Assembly (NCBI RefSeq): GCF_007096385.1
Contig: NZ_VJWL01000001.1
Location: forward strand, 703,194 to 767,193
Direction of reading: 5' to 3'
Length of the DNA stretch: 64,000 bases
Source: Aliidiomarina halalkaliphila
GTDB taxonomy: Bacteria; Pseudomonadota; Gammaproteobacteria; Enterobacterales; Alteromonadaceae
Position 1 is the first letter of the stretch, and each line of letters opens with the position of its first letter. The position numbers were made by a program, and so were the translations under genes. Positions 37,036-44,749 of the stretch are shown piece after piece. The notes beneath the pieces were generated by a model. It was not told the origin of the DNA. It did not search any database and saw nothing but the letters and a program-made list of their open reading frames with translations.

Positions 37036-37728
37036 TCATATCTCCTGAAGTTCACGCTTCATTAGGCTCATGATGTTGTCTCTGCACTGTTTTACCAAAA
37101 TGCCAGATTCCTCCGCTTTCTTCTGGTACGGAACGATCAGCGATTGATCCTCCCAGAAGTCAGGGGTAGCCATAAATTTCAGCATCTCACTCGCATCGTT
37201 CGTTGATTCTCTTACTGCTTCATCAAGTCGATTCAGAAGGTCGTCCATCTCGTCAGAGGCAATCAACCTTATGCTGTTGGTCTCATTCGCTATTCGAATC
37301 TGCTCCTCTGACAATTCATGAAAGAGGGCTTGTACACCAGAATTGAAATCAGCGATAGCTGCTTGATCAGCTTCATCTGAGGTGCCCGTGTATGACGCCA
37401 CAAATTGATTCATTATTGGGTAAAAACGTTCTCCGAATAGGGTATAACTTCTTCTCTGAAATTCATCCAACATAGAGAAGAACTTAGTAAACTGTTGTCG
37501 TTTCTCTTCGTAGAGGTATTTCCTTTTCTCAAGATCAAGCGCATGCTGCCTCTTTAACTCCTGAAGCTCGGATTGGTACTTGGCAATCACACGCTGCTTC
37601 TCATCTTCTAACCTTGACACGTCTTCTTCCAAGGCTTTGTTCTTGCCCTTTGCTTTCGCATACGCCGTAAGATAAAGGGACAAAAAACCGAGGATGATTC
37701 CAGCTACTGAATATAAAAGCTCTTCCAT
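37036..37728 (-). CDS. Membrane-anchored coiled-coil protein, integron cassette
   Basis: The 230-residue protein has one N-terminal membrane helix (ELLYSVAGIILGFLSLYLTAY) and then a long coiled coil from about residue 28 to 85 (ALEEDVSRLEDEKQRVIAKY and following). A helical C-terminal region contains QFTKFFSMLDEFQRRSYTLF. I do not recognise a family. The layout suggests a membrane-tethered sensor or scaffold, which is only inference. Confidence 0.7.
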   Translation of the reverse strand: MEELLYSVAGIILGFLSLYLTAYAKAKGKNKALEEDVSRLEDEKQRVIAKYQSELQELKRQHALDLEKRKYLYEEKRQQFTKFFSMLDEFQRRSYTLFGERFYPIMNQFVASYTGTSDEADQAAIADFNSGVQALFHELSEEQIRIANETNSIRLIASDEMDDLLNRLDEAVRESTNDASEMLKFMATPDFWEDQSLIVPYQKKAEESGILVKQCRDNIMSLMKRELQEI

Positions 37729-37752
37729 ATGGTGGATGTTTACCTTATCTGG

Positions 37753-37828
37753 CTAACGCTCGAGCACAGCGGCGCGAACGAAGTAAGTGTCCGGCACCGA
37801 AGGTGCGAACTGATGCGACTTGTTAAAA
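37753..37828 (-). repeat. attC site of the four-helix membrane protein cassette
   Basis: On the + strand CTAACGCTCGAGCACAGCGG...GATGCGACTTGTTAAAA. GTGTCCGGCACC with GGTGCGAAC forms the internal stem. A textbook attC. Confidence 0.92.
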
Positions 37829-37832
37829 GGCA

Positions 37833-38321
37833 TTATCCTCGACCTCTCAACTTGCAAAAAAGCTTTACCCAAAAGTCAGAACGGCTAGCAAGCCATAGTC
37901 CAATTACCAACTGCAATATCAATCCCGCAGACGTCATAAAATGAGTCAAAGAGAAATCAGGTATATTGGATATCGGCACAAACGAACGAGGCAAATAAGC
38001 CAAGGCATTGACAATAAAATACAAACCAGCCAACTGGAACAGCATCTTCTGAGAGTCATTACTCAGTGTTAGCGCAGAGTCGCTCTTTGCTCTCGTCAAT
38101 GCAGACGTTGCCGACTTGAAGATAAGAAATACAGCAAGCAAGCCAAGTACAAAAAATGCACCGGCAATGCCGAAAAGCATCCATTTAGGAGCCTCTTTCC
38201 CATGGAACGTCTCAAAAGTTGGAATCATTAAAGCGAAGCTTGGCAAACTCAACAGAAGATGAATCAGCAACCAAATTGACAGGACTCTTAATGCTATAGC
38301 TGTAACTTGTTGAGTGACCAT
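37833..38321 (-). CDS. Four-helix membrane protein of unknown function, integron cassette
   Basis: The 162-residue protein has about four membrane helices (VLSIWLLIHLLLSLPSFAL, WMLFGIAGAFFVLGLLAVFL, QLAGLYFIVNALAYLP, HFMTSAGLILQLVIGLWLA). No family is recognised. Such small polytopic proteins are frequent in integron arrays. Confidence 0.75.
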   Translation of the reverse strand: MVTQQVTAIALRVLSIWLLIHLLLSLPSFALMIPTFETFHGKEAPKWMLFGIAGAFFVLGLLAVFLIFKSATSALTRAKSDSALTLSNDSQKMLFQLAGLYFIVNALAYLPRSFVPISNIPDFSLTHFMTSAGLILQLVIGLWLASRSDFWVKLFCKLRGRG

Positions 38322-38331
38322 ATTTTTCCTT

Positions 38332-38391
38332 TTAACGCACGCGTAATAGGCGCGAGCTTGCGAGCGTCCTAATTGACGCGATTGTTATGAG
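38332..38391 (-). repeat. attC site of the PAS/GGDEF cassette
   Basis: On the + strand TTTAACGCACGCG...GACGCGATTGTTATGAG. GGCGCGAGCTTGCGAGCGTC holds the arms. The terminal TTATGAG matches the junction at the attI site (39825-39832). Confidence 0.9.
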
Positions 38392-39799
38392 AGGCACGGC
38401 ACACACGGTCTCTACCTTCTTGCTTGGCTTTGTACATAGCCTTGTCAGCACGAGCAAGTAAGCTTTCGAGGGACTCTCCATCCTCCAGCATAGCGAGCCC
38501 AGCACTTACGCTTAGCGTGATAGATTCTCCGCTGTCGAGATTAATCGGAGACTCTGCTAAATGTTTTCTCAAATTATTGCCAAACTCCTGGCTATCTTCT
38601 AAACCCGTTCCGGGCAGGACAAAAAGGAATTCCTCTCCCCCTATGCGGCCACAAAAATCTGTTTTGCGACCTAGTCCTGAAGCCAAACCTGCAAATGTAG
38701 CCAATGCCAGATCGCCTGCAGCATGTCCCCATTGATCATTAATATTCTTGAAGTGGTCAATATCAATCGAAAGAATACTGAGATTTTGGGCGGACCGAGC
38801 TGACTGCTCTATGAGTTGATTCAAGCGTTCCTGTGTTGCTCGTCGGTTTAGTAACCCGGTTAACTCATCGACTCTGGCCAGGCGTTCCAAATCCTCCTCA
38901 GACTGCTTCTTATACAGGAGGTAACTAACAGTGTCAGAGAGCAACTCCATAAGAATATAATCATCCTTGCAAAATGGCTCAGCTGGCAAAGGGCTGGAAA
39001 AATTAATTGTTCCATATAGCTGGCCGGATAACCTTATCGGAGCCCCTATATACGACTCCAGCTTGAAATTTTTGTAGCATGGATGATCTTTAATTTCACT
39101 TTTCGATGCGAAATGAAAACCGACGGGCTTATTCTCGCTCAATGTGTGAATACAATAGGTTCCCGACAAATCAAAAGTAACAAGTGGCTCCAGCTCTCCT
39201 TGGAGATCAACGCAGTGCTCAACAGTGTAATTACTTCCGGAAATGCTTGAAATAATCGCTATTTTCAGACCAAAGTGGTCAAGGCTAAGCCGAAGCAATG
39301 ACTCTATTTTACTGTCATGGCTCAGCCTGATATCCGAGGTTATATTGTGAACCTTTTGCAGAGTATCCAAGGACTGATCTGCTGAGCGAGCCGGACGGAT
39401 AATCCCAATAAATCCCACCACTTCACCGTCCGGAGTCCGCATAGCTGAACCAGTCGTCAGACCAAAAAACAGCTCTCCATCCGCGCGACGATATGAAACT
39501 CGGTAGTTCTCCGCAGCTATCTTGCTGGCAGCGTTAAAGCGTTTTCGGCCTTGTTCGGAAAAATCACTTTCATCGGCGTAAAGCATTTTTGTCTTTTCGC
39601 CATACAGCTCATTCTTTGAATATCCAAACAGGCGTTCTGCCGCTGAATTCACATAAACCATGCACCGACTTATGTCGGCAACGACAACAGCATCTTCAAA
39701 GGTATCGAATATTTCAGTGAGTAGTGATGGTGAAACCGAACTGACTGTGCCCCCATCAACCAAATCTTTTCTGGCTTTTTCTACCTCATAGTCTTTCAT
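38369..39799 (-). CDS. PAS-GAF-GGDEF diguanylate cyclase, first cassette next to attI
   Basis: From ATG 39799 (AGAGGAAC upstream) the protein has 476 residues; two in-frame ATGs at 39829 and 39814 are possible. Order: PAS domain (EIFDTFEDAVVVADISRCMV, FGYSKNELYGEK), a GAF-like domain (about residues 160-310, GAPIRLSGQLYGTINFSSP), and a GGDEF domain with active-site RIGGEEFLFVLPG. It should make cyclic-di-GMP from two GTP under control of an unknown signal. As the attI-proximal cassette it was probably acquired most recently, and its attC core matches the attI junction. Confidence 0.9.
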   Translation of the reverse strand: MKDYEVEKARKDLVDGGTVSSVSPSLLTEIFDTFEDAVVVADISRCMVYVNSAAERLFGYSKNELYGEKTKMLYADESDFSEQGRKRFNAASKIAAENYRVSYRRADGELFFGLTTGSAMRTPDGEVVGFIGIIRPARSADQSLDTLQKVHNITSDIRLSHDSKIESLLRLSLDHFGLKIAIISSISGSNYTVEHCVDLQGELEPLVTFDLSGTYCIHTLSENKPVGFHFASKSEIKDHPCYKNFKLESYIGAPIRLSGQLYGTINFSSPLPAEPFCKDDYILMELLSDTVSYLLYKKQSEEDLERLARVDELTGLLNRRATQERLNQLIEQSARSAQNLSILSIDIDHFKNINDQWGHAAGDLALATFAGLASGLGRKTDFCGRIGGEEFLFVLPGTGLEDSQEFGNNLRKHLAESPINLDSGESITLSVSAGLAMLEDGESLESLLARADKAMYKAKQEGRDRVCRASHNNRVN

Positions 39800-39824
39800 A
39801 AGTTCCTCTTGCATGAAGCCATGA

Positions 39825-39960
39825 CTCATAACATTTGAATACTAAGCATGCGCGGTGTATTGGACGGGGGAATCTTACGTGAGGCCTTATGGTTATTGCT
39901 GATGTCATGACATGCTCCCTGCGTTCACTGTGCACAAACCGTGCGTGCTTGTTTATTCTT
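39825..39960 (-). other. Primary attI-like site at the 5' side of intI
   Basis: The cassette junction core (minus strand GTTATGAG, 39825-39832) joins a 34-base block at 39830-39863 that is repeated inverted and without change at 41299-41332. A further 100 or so bases are related but diverged. This is the canonical position for attI, upstream of a divergently transcribed intI. No clean Pc promoter or LexA box could be fixed by eye in 39860-40131. Confidence 0.8.
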
Positions 39961-40131
39961 TTCGTGGCGACGTTATTGTCGCTCGTTTTATGCTCGATGT
40001 TTCGACTCTAGCGCGCTTAGTGAAGATCGGCAAGTAGATAATATGCGAGATTGCGCACCAAACTGAGCATAAATTTACTCCCGATTTGGTCTATTTTCTT
40101 CTAAGTAGTCAATAACATCGGATGTTAGCTC

Positions 40132-41100
40132 ATGCCCAAAAGCCCTTTCATAGAAATGATGCGTTCAGAAATGCGCCTGCGTGGTAACTCGTTGCGTACG
40201 GAGAAGTCTTATCTTTACTGGATTCGCCAATACATCCGTTTTCATCGTTTTAAGCATCCAACTGATATGGGCGCTGAGCAGGTTAAGTCATTCCTTTCAT
40301 GGTTGGCGTGTGAGCGACACGTTGCTGTTAATACCCAGAAAGTTGCCTTGAACGCATTGGTGTTCATGTACCATAAAGTTTTGAAGCAAGATCTCGGCGA
40401 GTTGGACTTTAAGTTGGCTCAAAAACAGCGGCGCTTGCCAATTGTCTTAACACCAGAAGAAATTTTGAGAATATTGAACAAGCTTCATGGGCGTAACAAA
40501 ACCATCGTTGAAATGCTGTATGGAAGCGGTCTGCGGGTAAATGAATGCTTAGGCCTGCGTGTGCAAGACATTTGCTTGAAAACCTGCGCGGTTACGATTC
40601 GTGGAGGTAAAGGTAATAAAGATCGACAAAGTATTCTAAGCCAACATCTCATTGCGCCGCTAACTGAGTTGATAACCTCGGCGCTAGACATTCAGCGAGA
40701 AGACAACAAACGGGGTGTTGGCCCCTCGATGCCAGTTGCATTAGCCCGCAAATATCCAAGTGCATTTAAAAGCCCTGGGTGGATGTTCATTTTCCCTTCC
40801 TCAGGATTATGCGCGCACCCAATCACGGGTGAACTTTGCCGCCATCACCTGCACGACAGCGTTATTCGCAAAGCATTGAAACCAGCAGTGTCAGCAGCAG
40901 ATGTTCATAAGAAAGTAAATTGCCATACGTTTCGGCACTCATTCGCCACGCATTTACTTCAGAACGGCTGTGACATTCGTACGGTACAAGAGCTACTTGG
41001 TCATAATGACGTCAAAACCACTCAAATATACACCCACGTACTGGGTCAACACTACGCTGGAACCATGAGCCCATTGGACAGAATAAAAGGTGCACTTTAA
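40132..41100 (+). CDS. intI: Integron integrase IntI
   Basis: This is a 322-residue tyrosine recombinase. Catalytic residues are visible: Arg135 (YGSGLR), Lys160 (RGGKGNKDR), His265, Arg268 (CHTFRHSFATHLL), His291 (LLGH) and the nucleophile Tyr300 (TQIYTHV). The integron-specific insertion before the second box is present (about residues 215-245, FIFPSSGLCAHPITGELCRH). IntI catalyses attC x attI insertion and attC x attC excision of cassettes. It looks intact. Cassettes lie on both sides of it, outward-facing, each bordered by an attI-like site. Confidence 0.97.
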   Translation: MPKSPFIEMMRSEMRLRGNSLRTEKSYLYWIRQYIRFHRFKHPTDMGAEQVKSFLSWLACERHVAVNTQKVALNALVFMYHKVLKQDLGELDFKLAQKQRRLPIVLTPEEILRILNKLHGRNKTIVEMLYGSGLRVNECLGLRVQDICLKTCAVTIRGGKGNKDRQSILSQHLIAPLTELITSALDIQREDNKRGVGPSMPVALARKYPSAFKSPGWMFIFPSSGLCAHPITGELCRHHLHDSVIRKALKPAVSAADVHKKVNCHTFRHSFATHLLQNGCDIRTVQELLGHNDVKTTQIYTHVLGQHYAGTMSPLDRIKGAL

Positions 41101-41199
41101 CTCACCGCTTATCTGCACCATATAACGCACATTATCAACTTGCCTAATGGCTGCAAGCCGTTTATGGTCTACTTTATCGGATAAATAATAAGCAAGCAT

Positions 41200-41337
41200 A
41201 CGAAAGCAAACGAGCATGCGCAATTAGTACCGCGCGAACACAGGGAGCCGTTCATGAAATCCTCAGTATTCATAAACCCCGCACGTCGTTCCTTGCCGCC
41301 AATACACCGCGCATGCTTAGTATTCAAATGTTGTGTG
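41200..41337 (+). other. Second, inverted attI-like site at the 3' side of intI
   Basis: The 34-base block 41299-41332 is the exact inverse of 39830-39863. The next 100 or so bases inward (41200-41298) align with the left site at roughly two thirds identity, with GCTCCCTG and TTCATGA-type islands. The core GTTGTGTG (41330-41337) starts the first plus-strand cassette. It therefore acts, or once acted, as an attI for a second array. Confidence 0.8.
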
Positions 41338-41367
41338 CTACCCATTAGAGTCACTTAGGAGGGAACT

Positions 41368-42156
41368 GTGGGAAATGAGAATAAGCATGGCCTCCCTCGG
41401 GACATCCCTGCAGCCGTAAAACGCGAAGTGAGGCAGCGTTGTGGATTCGGATGTGTAGTGTGTGGATTGGCAATTATTCAATATGAGCATATAGATCCGG
41501 AGTTTTATGAAGCTAAAGAACATGACCCCGAAAAGATTACAGTACTCTGTGGGGCATGCCATGACAAAGTAACTAGGGGTGTTTGGTCAAAGGAAAAAGT
41601 AATACGCCACAACGAAAAGCCGAAGTGCGTATCTGCCGGTTATGCGGCTGACTTCTTTGATATTGGTGAGACCTTACCAATAGTCGTCTTCGGGGGTAGC
41701 GAATGGGCAGATACCCCTACGATCATTGAGGCGTTCGGAGAAACTATCCTAGGGCTGTCCCTAGATGATGACTCTGGATTGGTCCAGATTTCAGGAGTTT
41801 TCCATAACGACGAAGACCAAGAAATATTCAGAATTGATAAAAATGAATGGAAAGGGTCCGCGGGAAACTTCGATATTGATATTGTTGGAAGCACTCTCAC
41901 TGTCAGAAAAGAGAAGCGAAAAATTGCTCTAAAAATAAAGGTCGAACCGCCGAACTTATTTATTGTAGAAGAGATCGATATGGTTTTCAGAGGTGCTCAA
42001 ATCTCAGGGGTTAGAAATAAGGGCTTTAAGGTTGTAGCACCCGATGGATCGACAATTAATGTTCATACGTTAAAGGCAGAGAGCTGTGTTGCAGGCGTAA
42101 ACATTGAAGAGAATGGTGTCAGTTTAGGTTACAAGTGCAAGAAGTTGAGGTTTTAG
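41368..42156 (+). CDS. HNH endonuclease-like protein, first right-array cassette
   Basis: The 262-residue protein starts at GTG with AGGAGG a few bases upstream. An HNH core occupies residues 22-70: Cys29-x2-Cys32, YEHIDPEF with His41, and LCGACHDKV with Cys61, Cys64 and His65, a complete zinc set. The C-terminal two thirds are beta-rich (FDIDIVGSTLTVRKEKRKIA, GFKVVAPDGSTINVHTLKAE) and of no family I know; it may sense a ligand. DNA cleavage is inferred from the HNH core. Confidence 0.78.
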   Translation: MGNENKHGLPRDIPAAVKREVRQRCGFGCVVCGLAIIQYEHIDPEFYEAKEHDPEKITVLCGACHDKVTRGVWSKEKVIRHNEKPKCVSAGYAADFFDIGETLPIVVFGGSEWADTPTIIEAFGETILGLSLDDDSGLVQISGVFHNDEDQEIFRIDKNEWKGSAGNFDIDIVGSTLTVRKEKRKIALKIKVEPPNLFIVEEIDMVFRGAQISGVRNKGFKVVAPDGSTINVHTLKAESCVAGVNIEENGVSLGYKCKKLRF

Positions 42157-42167
42157 CGTGCTTGATC

Positions 42168-42256
42168 ACACAACAAGGCGGTCAACCGGACGCCAAAAGC
42201 GTGCCGCTTTTGGTTCCCTCCGCTCGCGCTCCGGCGCCGGTTACCTTTGCGTTATG
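42168..42256 (+). repeat. attC site of the first right-array cassette
   Basis: CACAACAAGGCGGTCAACCGG...CCGGTTACCTTTGCGTTATG, with AAAAGC-GTGCC-GCTTTT as its central hairpin. It is oriented with the plus-strand cassettes, opposite to the left array. Confidence 0.88.
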
Positions 42257-42270
42257 TGAATAGGTAACCT

Positions 42271-43251
42271 ATGGAGCTAGAGGAGAGATTTGAAAAGTTC
42301 ATGCTAAGTTTACCTTCAGTTGAAGGGATTGATTTAATTGAACTAGAAGAGTCAGATAGGAAACAGAAAAAAGCTGATTACCTTGCAATGGGAAGACAAA
42401 TTGTTATCGAGCAGAAGTGCATAAACCAGGAACAGGCAAGTAAAATACAAGAAGAAGTTGAAAAGTTTTCAGACGCCGATGAATATCCTATTTTTTATGG
42501 AAAGCGAGACCTTAACTCTGTTATTGATAAACTACCCAACAAGGAAGATATTAAAAGAACGATATATTCAAAATCAACTAGACTTTTGGAGTCTTATTTA
42601 ATTCAGGCTAATAAGCAAATAGAGTCTACTGTGAATATCTTTGGTTTAAGTTCAACTTGCGGAATTTTAGTTGTACTAAATGACAAGGTCAAAGTGCTCT
42701 CGCCAGAGATTGTTGCTTCAAGGATTCAACAACGCTTAAAAGAAACAAGAATCGGGAACCCAAGATTTCCCCAAATTGACTATGTCATTTTTATTTCTGA
42801 AACTCATAATTTTGAAGGGGTTCCTATAATAGTTGTTCTTGAAGGTGCTAATGCTTCCGAAAATAGCTCCGCAATTTCTGAATATATTGATTACTTAATT
42901 CATTCATGGGGACATTTCAATGGGGGGGATTGTGCTAAGCTTGCTGATTCCAAAACGTGCTTCAAAAAAATAAAGGAAAATGAAGATCCTATCCCTGATA
43001 AATTGACTCGATCAGAGGCACGTATCCACTGGTATAGAAATAACAGATATATGGAAGGTTGGACTGATCGACAAGTAGCAATGGGTGCAGCAAAACTAAT
43101 TGATGATATTCAACCATTTATAATGAAAGGCGGGCCATCGTTGCCGGCGAATGAGTTAGCTGAATTAATGATGCAATTTGGTGATTTTATTGAAGAGTCA
43201 AATTTAAGAGGCTTGGATATTAGAGAGTTTAATAAATACCACCAAAGATGA
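42271..43251 (+). CDS. Unknown protein with possible PD-(D/E)XK motif, right-array cassette
   Basis: The 326-residue protein carries ADYLAMGRQIVIEQKCIN near the N terminus, with Asp36, Glu47 and Lys49 spaced as in PD-(D/E)XK nucleases. The remaining sequence is helical, with FPQIDYVIFISETHNF and RSEARIHWYRNNRYMEGWTD regions, and matches no family that I know. A nuclease role is a guess from one motif. The gene is clearly AT-rich compared with core genes, which suits a recent cassette. Confidence 0.6.
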   Translation: MELEERFEKFMLSLPSVEGIDLIELEESDRKQKKADYLAMGRQIVIEQKCINQEQASKIQEEVEKFSDADEYPIFYGKRDLNSVIDKLPNKEDIKRTIYSKSTRLLESYLIQANKQIESTVNIFGLSSTCGILVVLNDKVKVLSPEIVASRIQQRLKETRIGNPRFPQIDYVIFISETHNFEGVPIIVVLEGANASENSSAISEYIDYLIHSWGHFNGGDCAKLADSKTCFKKIKENEDPIPDKLTRSEARIHWYRNNRYMEGWTDRQVAMGAAKLIDDIQPFIMKGGPSLPANELAELMMQFGDFIEESNLRGLDIREFNKYHQR

Positions 43252-43258
43252 AATTTCA

Positions 43259-43350
43259 CATAACAAACGGCTGTTGTCGCCCCTTCGGGGCTAGGACGGC
43301 CTTTCCGCCGCTACGCGGCTGCAAGTCCGCCCCAAAGCCGGGCGTTAGCC
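43259..43350 (+). repeat. attC site of the second right-array cassette
   Basis: CATAACAAACGGCTGTTGTC...AAAGCCGGGCGTTAGCC; GCCCCTTCGGGGC and CGCCGCTACGCGGC hairpins lie inside. A complete attC. Confidence 0.9.
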
Positions 43351-43385
43351 CATCGGGGTGATATGCCTACGGGGACATTAAGAAA

Positions 43386-43922
43386 ATGACTGAACCAAAT
43401 CGATTTCCAATTGTGCTTTCTGTAGTGGTATTGCTTTTTGCAGTTGGCCATCTTAGTTTCGAACATTTTACGGGCGGCGTGAGAAGTCACAACTTGCTCA
43501 ATGACCCGGACCTACCTGCGATATCAAACTGGCTAGGGCTGATCACTTTGCCGGCCATTGCTGTAATTCTTGGATTACGAGTGCGGACCTATCCAGCTCC
43601 AGCGCGTTTGTTCGGATTGCCACGTCCCATGCTCGTAGCGCTTGTAGGTGCATTGCTTTATGGGGCAGCAATGGCCATATCGTTTTGGCTTGGTTTCGAG
43701 AATATTACTTTTGCTGCCTTTGTTGGCTTGTTCGTTTGCGCATTGGTGTTTCCAGTGTACCGTGCCGAGTACATCTTGGGATTCGTGATCGGTATGACCG
43801 CTACCTTCGGTGGCCTGCTCCCGCTCATTGTTGCGCTTGTCGTTGCAGTTGTTTCCTTCCTGAGCCGCTTGCTGATTGGCAAAGTGGTTAAATTGATAGG
43901 CATACGTAATAAATCAGACTAG
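43386..43922 (+). CDS. Polytopic membrane protein of unknown function, right-array cassette
   Basis: The 178-residue protein has five or so membrane helices ([91 protein letters not shown]). No family is recognised. It is the last intact cassette gene of the right array. Confidence 0.75.
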   Translation: MTEPNRFPIVLSVVVLLFAVGHLSFEHFTGGVRSHNLLNDPDLPAISNWLGLITLPAIAVILGLRVRTYPAPARLFGLPRPMLVALVGALLYGAAMAISFWLGFENITFAAFVGLFVCALVFPVYRAEYILGFVIGMTATFGGLLPLIVALVVAVVSFLSRLLIGKVVKLIGIRNKSD

Positions 43923-43960
43923 GCCTAACAAATAATCGCATGCGATCAGCGAAGCGCGCG
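43923..43960 (+). repeat. Truncated attC at the decayed end of the right array
   Basis: CCTAACAAATAATCGCATGC is the left half of an attC after the membrane protein gene. It runs directly into the SDR fragment with no R' half. A similar TCTAACAAAACGCATCAC follows the fragment at 44232. Confidence 0.6.
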
Positions 43961-44230
43961 CAGCAGAATTTGAATGTCCGGTGTAACTCAATTCACCCTG
44001 CCGCAATTCTGACACCTATGTGGGAACCGATGCTGGGTAACGGGCCAGAGCGTGAGGCTAATATGGCTGCTTTTGTTCAAGATACACCGCTAAGGCGTTT
44101 CGGTTTACCCGAGGAAGTAGCCTCTGTTGTTGTTATGCTGGCCTCAGATGAATCTGGCTATTTAACAGGAACAGAGATAAATATTGATGGCGGCATTCTT
44201 GCAGGTTCAGCAGGAGCGCCTGCGAAATAA
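43955..44230 (+). pseudogene. 3' fragment of a short-chain dehydrogenase gene
   Basis: The fragment encodes [40 protein letters not shown] and [17 protein letters not shown], the C-terminal 80 or so residues of an SDR enzyme. The Rossmann nucleotide motif and the catalytic Tyr-x3-Lys are absent. It joins a half attC at its 5' end, so it is a deletion product of a once longer cassette. An ATG-started frame from 43940 exists but is accidental. Confidence 0.85.
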
Positions 44231-44358
44231 TGTCTAACAAAACGCATCACCCGCTGCGCGACTCGTCGCCCGTTTACTTCACGTTACCCCCCCAAACCCA
44301 ATCCAACAATCACTCGCTGTTCAAGCGTCGTGTCAGATCAGGTTTGAGTTCGCACAAT

Positions 44359-44640
44359 TTATTTCGCTAATATTGCGCGTTTTTTCGCCTGAAACTCGTC
44401 TTCCGTGAGAATGTTTTTCTCTTTGAGTTCATGAAGCTTCAAAAGCTCTTCGGTACTACTCGCGTCAGTTTCTTTTTTCTTCTTGGTGGTTACAACCCCT
44501 ACGATCGCGTATGGCACGGCATAGGCAAGTCCCAATAAGCCCCAACCCACCGCGGCTTCGATATCAGTATCGGCAAAAGCGAAAATACAAATTAACGATA
44601 GCGAAAACCAAACAACGCCAATAATCGACATCACCCACAT
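44359..44640 (-). CDS. Small SHOCT-domain membrane protein
   Basis: The 93-residue protein has two membrane helices (MWVMSIIGVVWFSLSLICIF, AAVGWGLLGLAYAVPYAIVG), then a charged linker and a C-terminal SHOCT motif (ELLKLHELKEKNILTEDEFQ, AKKRAILAK). I chose ATG 44640 with AAGGA upstream; the frame continues to 44697. SHOCT motifs mediate oligomerisation; function unknown. This is the first core-like gene right of the integron. Confidence 0.8.
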   Translation of the reverse strand: MWVMSIIGVVWFSLSLICIFAFADTDIEAAVGWGLLGLAYAVPYAIVGVVTTKKKKETDASSTEELLKLHELKEKNILTEDEFQAKKRAILAK

Positions 44641-44749
44641 ATACAGTTCCTTTTTATTTATTTTTAGTCCGTACGTATGTACATGCTTCACAAACATGTT
44701 TTGAAAAGCTACCTTGATTTCATGAGGTTAGCAAGATAATTAACGAGAT

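Larger units (their letters stand above)
26835..44260. mobile_element. Chromosomal integron with two outward-facing cassette arrays
   Basis: An intI gene (40132-41100, +) is flanked by two inverted attI-like sites. The left array (39830 down to about 26835) carries minus-strand cassettes separated by 13 attC sites; the right array (41330 to about 44260) carries plus-strand cassettes with two complete and one or two partial attC sites. Cassette genes are AT-richer than the flanks and mostly unrelated to each other. The outermost parts of both arrays are decayed. Boundaries are approximate. Confidence 0.9.

Noticed and set aside
39860..40131. LexA box or Pc promoter for intI and the left array
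   Set aside because: I scanned for CTGT-N8-ACAG and for good -35/-10 pairs. Only weak matches appeared, so neither is annotated.
43940..44230. Complete 96-residue SDR-like gene
   Set aside because: It lacks the nucleotide-binding and catalytic parts and its first 15 or so codons come from a half attC; annotated as a fragment.
26835..44260. CRISPR array
   Set aside because: The repeats are attC sites of unequal length and sequence separated by genes, not short regular repeats and spacers; no cas genes are present.
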